In this document: in pieces, positions 1 through 7,664 of the stretch
Layout of the letters: each line of letters starts with the position of its first letter
Position numbering within the stretch: the stretch's first letter is position 1
Origin: Clostridium_AM sp964554365
Lineage (GTDB): Bacteria > Bacillota > Clostridia > Clostridiales > Clostridiaceae
Assembly: GCA_964554365.1 (NCBI GenBank)
Contig: CAZKOJ010000028.1
Coordinates: forward strand, 1-31,295
Direction of reading: 5' to 3'
DNA: 31,295 bases
The notes under the pieces: model-generated
What the model was told of the DNA's origin: nothing
Seen by the model: only the letters and a program-made list of their open reading frames with translations
Databases searched by the model: none
Made by a program: the position numbers and the translations under genes

Positions 1-13
1 TTTATTTTTTTAC

Positions 14-49
14 GCAAAAAACTGCCGCACTAATTTTTTAGTGCGACAG
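14..49 (-). terminator. Intrinsic terminator closing the late gene region
   Basis: Read on the minus strand, a 12-bp stem (one G-T pair) with an AAAA loop is followed directly by TTTTTT. It lies just after the stop codon of the last ORF, at 69, and would end the leftmost transcript. The stem arms are at 22-33 and 38-49. Confidence 0.88.
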
Positions 50-68
50 CCCTTTTATAAAATATATA

Positions 69-569
69 TTATTGTACTAATTCAAGTACTGGCCACCATC
101 CCATAATATTGTCATGGAAACTAAAATCTACAGTTGCCCATCCATCAAATCTCCAAAGACCTCTACATACGCTATGTCTATTATCTACAAATTCTTGACA
201 CATAATACCATGTCTGCCGTCTGATATCCAATTTATAGCTTGTTGTCCTAGTGTATTGATAATATATTCATCATATTCATTAGAAGGGTTTCCTCCTAGT
301 CCTTGTTCATCAATATATTTTTCATCGTAAGCAGGAGTTTTGCAAGAAGAGCCTCCGGTCATAAGTCTTACTCTGTATTTTTGTCCATTTATTGTGATTT
401 TTCTATCACCTTTTATAGCTTTAGCAGCTGTTAAATGAAAAGTTCCTACTTTAGCGACTGGGTGTAAAGGGATAAGTATTGTTTTCCCTTGTCCAGTTGT
501 ATACTGTACAAATGGAATATCTCCAGGAGTTATCATTCCATAGTCTTGCCACTTATCATTAAGATCCAT
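69..569 (-). CDS. Hypothetical protein, possibly the detached C-terminal domain of the cysteine peptidase
   Basis: A 166-residue ORF from ATG 569 (MDLNDKWQDYG) to GWWPVLELVQ. I do not recognise the family. It is rich in Gly, Trp and Tyr, has no signal peptide or membrane segment, and ends in a GWxPVLEL motif. The reading frame is open upstream of ATG 569 for 14 more codons, up to the TAG that ends the upstream peptidase ORF, in the same frame. No good ribosome site precedes ATG 569 (only GAGGGA more than 12 bases upstream). It may therefore be the C-terminal domain of a roughly 505-residue peptidase cut off by a nonsense codon, or reached by readthrough. Whether it is translated alone is uncertain. 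Confidence 0.6.
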   Translation of the reverse strand: MDLNDKWQDYGMITPGDIPFVQYTTGQGKTILIPLHPVAKVGTFHLTAAKAIKGDRKITINGQKYRVRLMTGGSSCKTPAYDEKYIDEQGLGGNPSNEYDEYIINTLGQQAINWISDGRHGIMCQEFVDNRHSVCRGLWRFDGWATVDFSFHDNIMGWWPVLELVQ

Positions 570-611
570 TGGAATATCTTTTTCCCATCCCTCAGGACTT
601 GGATCATAATG

Positions 612-1586
612 CTACTCTCCCCAATGTTCATCGTCAAGTAATAATTCTCCCAGTTTTATTCCTGTTATTAATCCAGTTACTTTTTTAGGAGGTATTGGAG
701 GGATAGGGAATTTCATTGAATAAATTTCTGTAGATACACTGGAAATTATTTTTGAAGATATGTAAAAATCTCCATGATCTCCTGCCCCTTCGCCCCATGA
801 ATTACGGCATATAAAATATTCTTCTCCATTTATATATTTCCATCCATAGATAACTACAGCATGTCCGCCATCTGGAAGAGTTGTTCCGTCATGCACTTCT
901 CCTGCATTATGACTTCCATTTAAACAATGATTTTTGTCTATAAACATTGCATACTGAGCATTGGCTGTAGTTGTACAAAACATTACAGGTGAATCTTCTA
1001 TTAAAGCTCTTTTTATAGAATCAGCACTACGACTTATTGAATTATATGAAGTAGGTCTATGTCTTTTAGCTATACTTAAAACTTTATTATAATTCCTTGC
1101 AACAATATCTTTAGCTGTAGTAATTATATTAGTTTCCTTTATATAAGGATATTCTCCGTCTAGTGCTGAGTCTATGCTGATTATTTCACTTCGCTTTGGA
1201 ACACCGTCATTTACAAGTTTTGCGACTGCTTCTCTATAACCCATACCCTCAGTAATCCAACGCATACCTTGTCTATTTCCATAAATCCAAACATTACTAA
1301 ATTTATCTCCTCTATCACAATCTTTATCATATTTTACTTCCATAATTTTTACTATAGTACTTAAAGCCATTGCTACACACGTAGGATACATTTGCGACTC
1401 TACAGGAATACTTTCTACATTATTGTATCTAAATTCTTGTGGAAAATTAGCAGCTGATCTTTTAGCTCTTCTTTCTGATTTATCCTCTTCTTGTATCGGC
1501 TCAGAGTATAAGGGTGCATCACCATTTGAAGGGAACATTTTTTTAAATTCCTCTACAGATAAATCTTTGATATTTACTTTTGTCAT
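612..1586 (-). CDS. Papain-family (C1) cysteine peptidase
   Basis: Counted from ATG 1586 (MTKVNIKDLS), the papain elements appear in order: oxyanion Gln65 in ESQMYPTC, nucleophile Cys70 in TCVAMALS, His242 in GGHAVVIYGW, and Asn262 in CRNSWGEG followed by Gly-rich GDHGDFYIS. Gln and Cys are five residues apart, one fewer than in classical papain. There is no signal peptide; a short charged region (30-45) could be a propeptide. A PIPPIPPKK linker leads to a short C-terminal tail ending at TAG 612. ATG 1586 sits 12 bases after AGGAG; in-frame TTG codons at 1598 and 1595 lie too close to that site. Being the distal gene after the fibre array, it could be a cargo gene, a lysis aid or a fibre-processing enzyme; the role is not shown by the sequence. 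Confidence 0.85.
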   Translation of the reverse strand: MTKVNIKDLSVEEFKKMFPSNGDAPLYSEPIQEEDKSERRAKRSAANFPQEFRYNNVESIPVESQMYPTCVAMALSTIVKIMEVKYDKDCDRGDKFSNVWIYGNRQGMRWITEGMGYREAVAKLVNDGVPKRSEIISIDSALDGEYPYIKETNIITTAKDIVARNYNKVLSIAKRHRPTSYNSISRSADSIKRALIEDSPVMFCTTTANAQYAMFIDKNHCLNGSHNAGEVHDGTTLPDGGHAVVIYGWKYINGEEYFICRNSWGEGAGDHGDFYISSKIISSVSTEIYSMKFPIPPIPPKKVTGLITGIKLGELLLDDEHWGE

Positions 1587-1603
1587 AAATAACAACAACT
1601 CCT

Positions 1604-1672
1604 CATGTTAAATATTTTTATTTTTTAAATTAATTACAAATATATAATACGTTTTCAAGTTATTATCTACAT
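1604..1672 (-). promoter_or_regulatory. AT-rich leader, possible promoter for the peptidase ORF
   Basis: The upstream hairpin at 1673-1707 should stop incoming transcripts, so the peptidase ORF probably needs its own promoter here. The stretch is extremely AT-rich and contains TTGAAA, but no well-spaced TATAAT-like box stands out. This call rests on position more than on a motif. Confidence 0.3.
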
Positions 1673-1707
1673 AAAAAAAGCAGATAAAATAATATCTGCT
1701 TTTTTTA
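1673..1707 (-). terminator. Intrinsic terminator after fibre cassette C
   Basis: A perfect 7-bp stem (GCAGATA/TATCTGC, arms 1680-1686 and 1693-1699) with a 6-base loop, flanked by A7 and T8 runs. It can work on both strands. It lies 17 bases after the stop of the 51-residue ORF and separates the fibre array from the peptidase ORF. Confidence 0.88.
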
Positions 1708-1723
1708 TAAATACTCTTTTATT

Positions 1724-1879
1724 CTAATATGATAAATCTTTTATTCCTTGTAATATCTCAGCTACTTCTTCAGCTGTTAACTTTATATATTCTTTTATAA
1801 TATTTTTTGCTATCCTTTTCTCTTGCTCCATTCTTGATTTTATTGCATTTACAAAAATTGATTTTTTCCATTTAGGCAT
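1724..1879 (-). CDS. Small hypothetical protein, cassette C copy
   Basis: A 51-residue ORF starting MPKWKKSIFVNAIKSRMEQ and ending TAG at 1724. The N-terminus is basic and the rest forms a charged amphipathic helix; there is no membrane segment. It is a paralogue of the 48-residue ORF at 7209-7355: the first 24 residues are the same and only the C-terminal halves differ. It follows the 93-residue ORF closely in both cassettes, so it belongs to the duplicated accessory block. I do not recognise the family. Confidence 0.65.
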   Translation of the reverse strand: MPKWKKSIFVNAIKSRMEQEKRIAKNIIKEYIKLTAEEVAEILQGIKDLSY

Positions 1880-1894
1880 TTTAATATCTACTTT

Positions 1895-2176
1895 CTATGC
1901 TCCTAATATATTAGCTAATCCCATTTCTAAAGATGTAAGTCTTTCTTTTAATAACTGTTCTTCTGATTTAGGAAGTAAAGCTATTATAGCGTTAATTTCT
2001 TCTATTGTAGAATCTATTCCTTCTACTCTAGTTTTCCAATCAATAATTGCTTCTTCAGGCCCCTCTACTTGTACATAGTTTATATCATCTTTAGACAATA
2101 CAACTTGGAACTTTAGATTGTCTTTTTCTTGATCTTCATGAGTTATTGAAAGCTTACTAGTTTTTATATAGACCAT
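1895..2176 (-). CDS. Small conserved phage protein, cassette C copy
   Basis: A 93-residue protein (MVYIKTSKLS to MGLANILGA). ATG 2176 is chosen because AGAGGTGA lies the right distance upstream; an in-frame GTG nine bases earlier overlaps that ribosome site. The N-terminal half looks like a small beta domain (KFQVVLSKDDINYVQVEGP), and the C-terminal half is helical and ends in a short coiled coil (LLPKSEEQLLKERLTSLEM). It closely resembles the ORF at 7371-7652. Its place after fibre genes suggests a fibre- or baseplate-linked accessory protein, but I do not recognise the family. Confidence 0.7.
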   Translation of the reverse strand: MVYIKTSKLSITHEDQEKDNLKFQVVLSKDDINYVQVEGPEEAIIDWKTRVEGIDSTIEEINAIIALLPKSEEQLLKERLTSLEMGLANILGA

Positions 2177-2188
2177 TATAATCACCTC

Positions 2189-2953
2189 TTATTTTATATT
2201 AAATATTTGTTTTGCCCATTGATATACATTACTATTTTTTCCAAAGTATAATAATACTTCTTCAAAAATATTTCTTGATATACATTCTTTACATAAAGAT
2301 TGAAATTGAGCAAGTATATTATTAAATCCTGCGGTGTCCGATGTATTATTCATATGAAGTACATTAAAAGCCTCTTGAATATATCTCCTAGTTAATGATA
2401 TTAATTGATTGGCATCTTTACTATCTTTATTAAAACTTCCATCATCTAATTCTTGTTTGATTTTAGACCATGTTTCTATTTCTCTAAATCTTTCTTTAGC
2501 TTGTATCTGCATGTTTCTTAATCCATATGAACATTCTTGTCTATCTATTTCTTTAATAGCTAATTCTGCGTGGAGTTTTTTAACTTCATATATTTTTAAA
2601 TCTTTATTAGTTAATTTATATTGAAGGTCTTCTATTTCAGCTTCTTTTATAAACAATTCTTGTTGTCTTTTCCTATATTCAAAAGATAATTGTAATAGCT
2701 GCTCAAAGAATACCATCTGTTCTAACTTTGCTTGATGATATTTAGAAGCATTATCTGGAAAATCTTTTTCATTTAAAACAGAACATCTTATTTCTGTTTC
2801 AGTTCTCCATATAGTTTGCGTAGCTATATCATGTTTAAGTTCAGGTAATAAACTTTCCACTTTACTTAATAAATTATCTAGTAATAAATCAGCTTGTTTT
2901 ACATCACTTAAAAAGTGTTCTGTCATATTTTCAGTTGTTATTAGATTATTCAT
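2189..2953 (-). CDS. Coiled-coil protein of unknown function, cassette C copy
   Basis: A 254-residue, mainly helical protein with a long charged coiled-coil stretch at about 75-170 (e.g. KRQQELFIKEAEIEDLQYK). It ends YFGKNSNVYQWAKQIFNIK and has no signal peptide or transmembrane segment. ATG 2953 follows GGGGG with a 4-base gap. It is about 90% identical to the protein at 7665-8429. Both copies come directly before the 93-residue ORF and after a fibre gene or its small partners, so a fibre chaperone or structural accessory role is plausible but only inferred from position. Confidence 0.7.
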   Translation of the reverse strand: MNNLITTENMTEHFLSDVKQADLLLDNLLSKVESLLPELKHDIATQTIWRTETEIRCSVLNEKDFPDNASKYHQAKLEQMVFFEQLLQLSFEYRKRQQELFIKEAEIEDLQYKLTNKDLKIYEVKKLHAELAIKEIDRQECSYGLRNMQIQAKERFREIETWSKIKQELDDGSFNKDSKDANQLISLTRRYIQEAFNVLHMNNTSDTAGFNNILAQFQSLCKECISRNIFEEVLLYFGKNSNVYQWAKQIFNIK

Positions 2954-2969
2954 ATATCCCCCTTTATAT

Positions 2970-3107
2970 TTATATTATTTTAATAATTTTTATTTGTTGT
3001 TTTTCTTCTTCAGTTAAATAATTTTTAGCAACTGCGTTATTAAGCCCTTCTTCATCTATAGTTTTATTCTTCCAGCAATAAACAAAATAATTATATAATT
3101 TACTCAT
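2970..3107 (-). CDS. XkdX-like small tail protein
   Basis: A 45-residue ORF (MSKLYNYFVYCWKNK to KQQIKIIKII). The pattern of an aromatic-rich start (YNYFVYCW), a central acidic turn (IDEEGLNNAVAKNYL) and TEEEKQQI is typical of the XkdX family found after fibre genes in PBSX-like phages. GGAGG lies 9 bases before ATG 3107; an in-frame ATG at 3113 would be only 3 bases away. In PBSX the order fibre, XkdW, XkdX is standard, and it is kept here in cassette C but not in A or B. The role of the family is unknown. Confidence 0.7.
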   Translation of the reverse strand: MSKLYNYFVYCWKNKTIDEEGLNNAVAKNYLTEEEKQQIKIIKII

Positions 3108-3120
3108 ATACATAGTCCTC

Positions 3121-3441
3121 CTATAATTTTAACATTGTATTTACAGCAAGTTGGGTTTCTTTTAACTGCTGAAATAAGTTGTCATATCTTTTATCTTCCT
3201 CTGTAGGAGGTATAATTTCATATTCATACCATATATCTTTAGTTTCTGGATTTATATACATTGTTGAAGACATATTTGGTTTTATTTCAGGTTCTGGAAT
3301 GGACTCGACTAAAACCCCTTCTCTTTCTAATTGTTCTTTAGTTTTATTTAAACCACTAATATGGTCAAATGGCTGATAGTGATAATTTGTAGGATAAAAT
3401 TTTCCTTCAGATACTTTTTGTAATCCGCTTAAATATATCAT
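3121..3441 (-). CDS. Small fibre-associated protein (XkdW position)
   Basis: A 106-residue protein beginning MIYLSGLQKVSEGKFYPTNY, with a Pro/Glu-rich middle and a helical end (RYDNLFQQLKETQLAVNTMLKL). ATG 3441 follows GGAG with a 9-base gap. It lies between fibre C and the XkdX-like gene, the same place as xkdW in PBSX, so it may help fibre assembly or attachment. The assignment rests mainly on position. Cassettes A and B have no copy. Confidence 0.68.
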   Translation of the reverse strand: MIYLSGLQKVSEGKFYPTNYHYQPFDHISGLNKTKEQLEREGVLVESIPEPEIKPNMSSTMYINPETKDIWYEYEIIPPTEEDKRYDNLFQQLKETQLAVNTMLKL

Positions 3442-3456
3442 TATATAAATCTCCTT

Positions 3457-5511
3457 TTATTTTAAAATTATTGATGATGCTGTAGTACTAAAACCTTTTT
3501 GTTGTAATTGTTTATCATTTTTTATCCAAAACAGATTTTCATCGAAATCAACATTTCCATCACTAAAATTTGCATAACAAACGCCTCGTTCTACTTTTGA
3601 AGGTACATTTTGTCTTAATATAAGTGTGCCACTATCTAGTGAAAGTTTTATAATACTTTTCCATGTCATAACAAAAACTCCTTGAGAGGACACTTTAATG
3701 GAAGTACTATAACCATCTCCTGTTCTGCTTTCCCAAATTTTATTACCATTTAGATCAAATTTAAATACTCCATCTCCTCCACCTACAGAACCACTAAACC
3801 CCATAGCTAAATAAATATAACCATTCCATAGTGCCATTGAACATCTATTACAATGAGTAGTCCCTACAGGTGGTAAGGCGTTAGTTAAATACACCTCTTT
3901 TATTTTTGTTGAACCAGATAACGAGAATTCCATTAAACTATAATATCCATTACTCTGCAATGTCCTTTCTCCTTTAATTATATATAAAGATTGACTAGAG
4001 CACATTGCCATTGCATTACATTTGTTATTAGAATCATCTGCACAACGACCTATTATTAAAGCCTTTGATTGAATTCCAAGACCATTACTGTTTAGAGTAA
4101 ATAACCAATATTCATAGAAACTATTTACTGGTGCTATTAAATAAATGAATGGAGCATTAATTACTTGGCTAGCGTGTAGAAGTCGAATACGACTATCAAA
4201 TATTCCACTAGAAGAAAGATTTACAAAAAATAATTGAGTTGATGTTATTCTATTGAAATTTATTACATCACGAGAAGTAACTCTTCCATAATTTCCTTTA
4301 GAGGTTGATGAAGCATCTAAAGTAAAAAGCAAATTTCTTTGGATGATCATACTTGAATTAGAGTTACGATTATCTCCTTCAGTCTGAGGACTCTCTAATG
4401 CAAATCCATTCCATGCATTTTGAATATCAGTGCAAAAGTCTTGTTTTTCTGGAGTGAGTTTATTTCTCACCTCATAATAACATGTTTTTCTTTCTCCTAT
4501 GCTTTGTGATGAACATACATATATATTATTACTATCTTCACACAAACCAATAATATAACAAGGGTGTTCACTAAGGTCATTTTCTCGTGTTAGTGCTGTA
4601 TTATATTTTATATCATAATGAGAAGTATCTATAACAGTACCAGCACTTCCTCCTTGAGCAGTTCCCACTAATCCAAATATGTTTTTACCACTTATTATGT
4701 TTTCTGGTTTAAAATTAGGATCAGATGCATTTACTGAAGATGTCGCTCCATCATAATATCCTTTAGGTACACCCATTTCGATACCATAGTTCCCTTTAGA
4801 ATCACAATATTGTCCTGCACTAAAAGTTCCTGACCATTTTCCTTTTGATGGGATAGTACCAGTTCTTAAAACACCATCTGTATTAGTAAATGTTGCTCCC
4901 GCTAAAACTTGGCTTTCTACAGCATTACCTTGTCCTTTTGCTATATTACCTACTTTATTTGCAAGAGCAGTTAAAGTTTCAGTTCCAGTACTCGTTTGTC
5001 CTTTATTAGTTAAATTTGCTACTAAAATATTTTTTACTGTTTGAGTTTTATCTTTTAACTGCGAGAACGTATCACTATGAGCTAAAGGACTGCCGATAAC
5101 ATCTGCCCAGTTCTTTTTTCCGTTATCGGCATTTTGAAAAAGTATTTTAGTCTGTTCTGTTAATGGTTTTCCTTTTAATTCAGCAGGTAGATTAGCATCA
5201 TTTATATTTCCCACTTGACCTGCTAATGTATTAACTTTTGCTTGTGACCCTATTGGTGTCTCTGCCCCCACATCACTTGCACTTAAAATTAAAGTTCCTG
5301 TTTTTCCATTAACACTTTGTACGGGAGCACCTGTAGCTGTAATAAATCCAGGACCATTTGTAAACTGATTAAGATTTGTTGGCATATCTGTTTTCAAAGC
5401 TCTTTTAACTAGTTCATTATCAATAATATCAGCATTATAATTGAGGTCCTCTATATTTACTGTATCTGTACCTTCTGGTTTTTTCAATTTATAATTACCT
5501 GTGTTCTTCAC
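3457..5511 (-). CDS. Tail fibre C, beta-propeller-like receptor-binding C-terminus
   Basis: A 684-residue protein. Residues 1-105 match fibre B almost exactly and include the fibre motif VQSVNGKTGTLILSASDVGA. Residues 105-215 resemble fibre B and contain a NLANK-type repeat (TLTALANKVGNIAKGQGN). From about 220 the sequence is unrelated to A and B. The C-terminal 380 residues have spaced strands such as NGYIYLAMGF, GVFKFDLNGNKIWESRTG and GVFVMTWKSIIKLSLDSG, typical of PQQ/WD-like propellers. It starts at GTG 5511 after AGAGGTG, the same start region as A and B. It lies downstream of the endolysin, in a cassette with XkdW-position, XkdX-like and block genes. It probably binds the host surface; whether it is expressed together with A and B is not known. 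Confidence 0.88.
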   Translation of the reverse strand: MKNTGNYKLKKPEGTDTVNIEDLNYNADIIDNELVKRALKTDMPTNLNQFTNGPGFITATGAPVQSVNGKTGTLILSASDVGAETPIGSQAKVNTLAGQVGNINDANLPAELKGKPLTEQTKILFQNADNGKKNWADVIGSPLAHSDTFSQLKDKTQTVKNILVANLTNKGQTSTGTETLTALANKVGNIAKGQGNAVESQVLAGATFTNTDGVLRTGTIPSKGKWSGTFSAGQYCDSKGNYGIEMGVPKGYYDGATSSVNASDPNFKPENIISGKNIFGLVGTAQGGSAGTVIDTSHYDIKYNTALTRENDLSEHPCYIIGLCEDSNNIYVCSSQSIGERKTCYYEVRNKLTPEKQDFCTDIQNAWNGFALESPQTEGDNRNSNSSMIIQRNLLFTLDASSTSKGNYGRVTSRDVINFNRITSTQLFFVNLSSSGIFDSRIRLLHASQVINAPFIYLIAPVNSFYEYWLFTLNSNGLGIQSKALIIGRCADDSNNKCNAMAMCSSQSLYIIKGERTLQSNGYYSLMEFSLSGSTKIKEVYLTNALPPVGTTHCNRCSMALWNGYIYLAMGFSGSVGGGDGVFKFDLNGNKIWESRTGDGYSTSIKVSSQGVFVMTWKSIIKLSLDSGTLILRQNVPSKVERGVCYANFSDGNVDFDENLFWIKNDKQLQQKGFSTTASSIILK

Positions 5512-5718
5512 CTAATCACCTCTATTCATATACTTTTAAGTCATCCCATGTTTTTGTTTTTGCTTGTTGCCATGTTAGTTCTTTGAGTTTTTCATACCTA
5601 GTGTAAGTATATTTAAAAGAGTATCCTAAATGTACTGGCTTTATAGTATCTATAAGACTAGCCATATTCTTTGGAATACCCTTTATACCAATAAACTGTA
5701 ATCTGAAAAATTTTCTAT
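5219..5718. repeat. Direct repeat, copy C (XkdU tail plus fibre N-terminus)
   Basis: This block covers the first ~98 codons of fibre C, the 10-base spacer and about 197 bases of the XkdU-like 3' end. It repeats 12845-13366 (A) and, up to the XkdU tail, 10193-10529 (B). Copies B and C look almost identical by eye across the fibre part; copy A has scattered substitutions. It is long enough for homologous recombination. Confidence 0.9.
5522..5718 (-). pseudogene. Remnant of the XkdU-like baseplate gene, 3' end
   Basis: The sequence matches the last ~220 bases of the intact gene at 13148-13759, including the TWQQAKTKTWDDLKVYE end. Compared with that gene it lacks 9 bases between two ATCTATA copies and 13 bases between two AAACTGTA copies. 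The second deletion breaks the frame, and there is no start codon. Homology stops at 5718, where the spacer after the endolysin begins. It is a non-coding leftover of duplicating the XkdU/fibre junction. Confidence 0.85.
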
Positions 5719-5750
5719 AAACTAAAAGAGAGCCTTTAAGCCTTCAACTT

Positions 5751-6695
5751 TTACTTTAAAATTTTATTCCAATCTTTTTCTCTGATAACACCATCTGCGC
5801 CTTGAGTACTCCATATTCCAGCCTTCACTTGCCAAGCCTTCACTTTTTCAACTGTATTTGTATCAAATACTCCTGTTTTTGGTGATATACCTATATACCA
5901 CTGAATAAACTTAGTTGCTGCAGGTATAGGACTCCACCCCACTCCTATAGTTGGTTTTTTAGTTATTATATTCAAGGCATTAACAAGAGCATCATCTATA
6001 GCTGTAGCTCCTGATAAATCCACTATATACCTAAATTCACTTATAGCTTGTTTAGTTTTATCATCTAACTTTCCTGTAGCATTATTTTCACCTGATTCAA
6101 GGCAAGACACTCTTTGTAAATCATGCTGCACAGATTTAATGAAATCAGAGTTATGATTATTTTCTTGAATTGTTTGTCCAGTTAATCCTTCTGCTATAGC
6201 TGTAGCAATAACATCGGCTCCTAGTCTATTGTATAAATCTGCATCACCTTGACTATCTACAAAACAAACCTCTATTAATATTGCAACTGGATTACTATGC
6301 CTTATAACATATAATCCGCTACCATCTTTTACGCCTCTATTTGTAAAATCCAATGCTACAAGCTCATTTAATACTTTAGAAGCTAATGCATTCCCTGCTG
6401 AACTCATGGCAAATATTTCGCTACCTCTTCCACCTCCGGAATTTAAATGAATACTTACTAAATAATCAGCATCAACTGCTCCATCACATCTTTTTTGAAG
6501 AGAATCTGTAACACTTGAAGCATTAAAAGGCCTTATATTCCACGCTTGGTGACCTATTGATTGAATTTTAGAAATAACTCTATTTGCTATATCTAAGGCA
6601 CAATTTTGCTCATTTAAATATCCTACTGCACCTCCATCTCCTCCTAAACTTCCGTTTACATCTCCGTGACCTGGATCTATTGCAAATTTACTCAT
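5751..6695 (-). CDS. Endolysin: N-acetylmuramoyl-L-alanine amidase with peptidoglycan-binding repeats
   Basis: A 314-residue endolysin. Residues 1-175 form an Amidase_3 zinc amidase: His10 in IDPGHGD, Glu29 in LNEQN, His83 in VSIHLNSGG and the catalytic Glu142 in ILIEVCFVD. Residues ~185-314 carry two peptidoglycan-binding-like repeats (VQHDLQRVSCLES; FDTNTVEKVKAWQVKAG). There is no signal peptide, so release depends on the holin just upstream. ATG 6695 follows GGAGG with an 8-base gap. It cuts the stem-peptide amide bond of peptidoglycan at lysis. Unusually, a fibre cassette (C) follows it. Confidence 0.93.
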   Translation of the reverse strand: MSKFAIDPGHGDVNGSLGGDGGAVGYLNEQNCALDIANRVISKIQSIGHQAWNIRPFNASSVTDSLQKRCDGAVDADYLVSIHLNSGGGRGSEIFAMSSAGNALASKVLNELVALDFTNRGVKDGSGLYVIRHSNPVAILIEVCFVDSQGDADLYNRLGADVIATAIAEGLTGQTIQENNHNSDFIKSVQHDLQRVSCLESGENNATGKLDDKTKQAISEFRYIVDLSGATAIDDALVNALNIITKKPTIGVGWSPIPAATKFIQWYIGISPKTGVFDTNTVEKVKAWQVKAGIWSTQGADGVIREKDWNKILK

Positions 6696-6708
6696 AAAAA
6701 ATCCTCCT

Positions 6709-7125
6709 CTATTTTATTTCTTTTTTATTGCCTTCTTTAAGCTGTATTAACATTTCTTTAAGTCTATTTGGTACTGGCACACCAACCTTAGTTGCATTTT
6801 CTAATATGCTTATTCCCTCCATACTTGCATAAAAGAAAATAACCAAACTTCTTACAGTGCCGTTAGCACCAACTATATTATCTATTGATACTCCTAACGC
6901 AACAATTATAAGTATAATTATTTTTTTACCGATGCCTTTAAATCCTATAGTAGAACTTAAAGTTTTATCTTTGCCCGCACAAATTAATCCTGTTAAGTAG
7001 TCTAATACCATTAGTAGTATTAATGTTTTTAGCATCATGTCCCATCCTCCAAAGAAGTAATTCACACAAGCTCCTATACCTGCTATAATTGCACTAATAA
7101 TTTTATCCCAATTTAAATATTTCAC
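6709..7125 (-). CDS. Phage holin (holin_4_1 / toxin-secretion type)
   Basis: A 138-residue membrane protein with hydrophobic segments at about 9-26, 31-50, 67-85 and 92-104. It has the family motif LDYLTGLICAGK (41-52) and the characteristic end ENATKVGVPVPNRLKEML. It starts at GTG 7125 after GAAGG. It forms the membrane lesion that lets the amidase reach the wall. The amidase start lies 13 bases after its stop. A truncated copy of the first 56 residues lies at 10496-10699. Confidence 0.92.
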   Translation of the reverse strand: MKYLNWDKIISAIIAGIGACVNYFFGGWDMMLKTLILLMVLDYLTGLICAGKDKTLSSTIGFKGIGKKIIILIIVALGVSIDNIVGANGTVRSLVIFFYASMEGISILENATKVGVPVPNRLKEMLIQLKEGNKKEIK

Positions 7126-7209
7126 AGCTTACCTTCTTCCATATAAAAATAGGCAAAATAAAAAGACCATTGCTAGTCCCTACTTTGCCTTTATGATGTA
7201 TAAGTTTTC
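6956..7209. repeat. Direct repeat, holin 5' half plus leader (copy 1)
   Basis: This 254-base block contains the holin's first ~56 codons, its ribosome site and the hairpin leader. It aligns without gaps to 10530-10783. The match ends within the holin at the point where the truncated copy joins XkdU sequence. Confidence 0.85.
7152..7180 (-). terminator. GNRA-tetraloop terminator before the holin
   Basis: On the minus strand, GACTA-GCAA-TGGTC (7165-7178) is followed by TTTTTATTTT. An outer AGGCAAA/TTTGCCT pair flanks it. It lies 29 bases after the stop of the 48-residue ORF and upstream of the holin. The copy at 10726-10753 keeps the pairing despite changed bases, which supports a folded RNA. 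Confidence 0.7.
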
Positions 7210-7355
7210 TATTGTTCAATACAACTTAATATTTCTTGTTTTTCTTCATCTGAAAGTTTTTTATATTCCAATATAATATCTTCTGCTATCCTTTTCTCTT
7301 GCTCCATTCTTGATTTAATTGCATTTACAAAAATTGATTTCTTCCATTTAGGCAT
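7209..7355 (-). CDS. Small hypothetical protein, cassette B copy
   Basis: A 48-residue ORF (MPKWKKSIFVNAIKSRMEQ to IEQ, TAG at 7209). Its first 24 residues are identical to those of the 51-residue ORF at 1724-1879, then the two diverge (AEDIILEYKKLSDEEKQEILS here). It is a charged helical protein without membrane segments, and the last gene of the duplicated block before the holin. I do not recognise the family. Confidence 0.65.
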   Translation of the reverse strand: MPKWKKSIFVNAIKSRMEQEKRIAEDIILEYKKLSDEEKQEILSCIEQ

Positions 7356-7370
7356 TTTAATATCTCCTTT

Positions 7371-7652
7371 CTATGCTCCTAATATATTAGCTAATCCCAT
7401 TTCTAAAGATGTAAGTCTTCCTTTTAATATTTGGTCTTCTGATTTAGGAAGTAAAGCTATTATAGAATTAATCTCTTCTATTGTAGAATCTATTCCTTCT
7501 ACTCTAGCTTTCCAATTCTTAATTGATTCTTCTGGCCCTTCTACTTGGACATAATCTATATTATCTTTAGATACTATAACTTGGAATTTTAGATTGTCCT
7601 TTTCTTGATCTTCATGCGTAATTGATAATTTGCTAGTTTTTATATAAACCAT
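7371..7652 (-). CDS. Small conserved phage protein, cassette B copy
   Basis: A 93-residue paralogue of the ORF at 1895-2176, with changes such as VIVSKDNIDYVQVEGPEES. ATG 7652 is preferred because AGAGGTGA lies upstream and overlaps the earlier in-frame GTG. It sits just after the 254-residue gene and before the 48-residue ORF, the same order as in cassette C. Function unknown. Confidence 0.7.
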   Translation of the reverse strand: MVYIKTSKLSITHEDQEKDNLKFQVIVSKDNIDYVQVEGPEESIKNWKARVEGIDSTIEEINSIIALLPKSEDQILKGRLTSLEMGLANILGA

Positions 7653-7664
7653 TATATTCACCTC

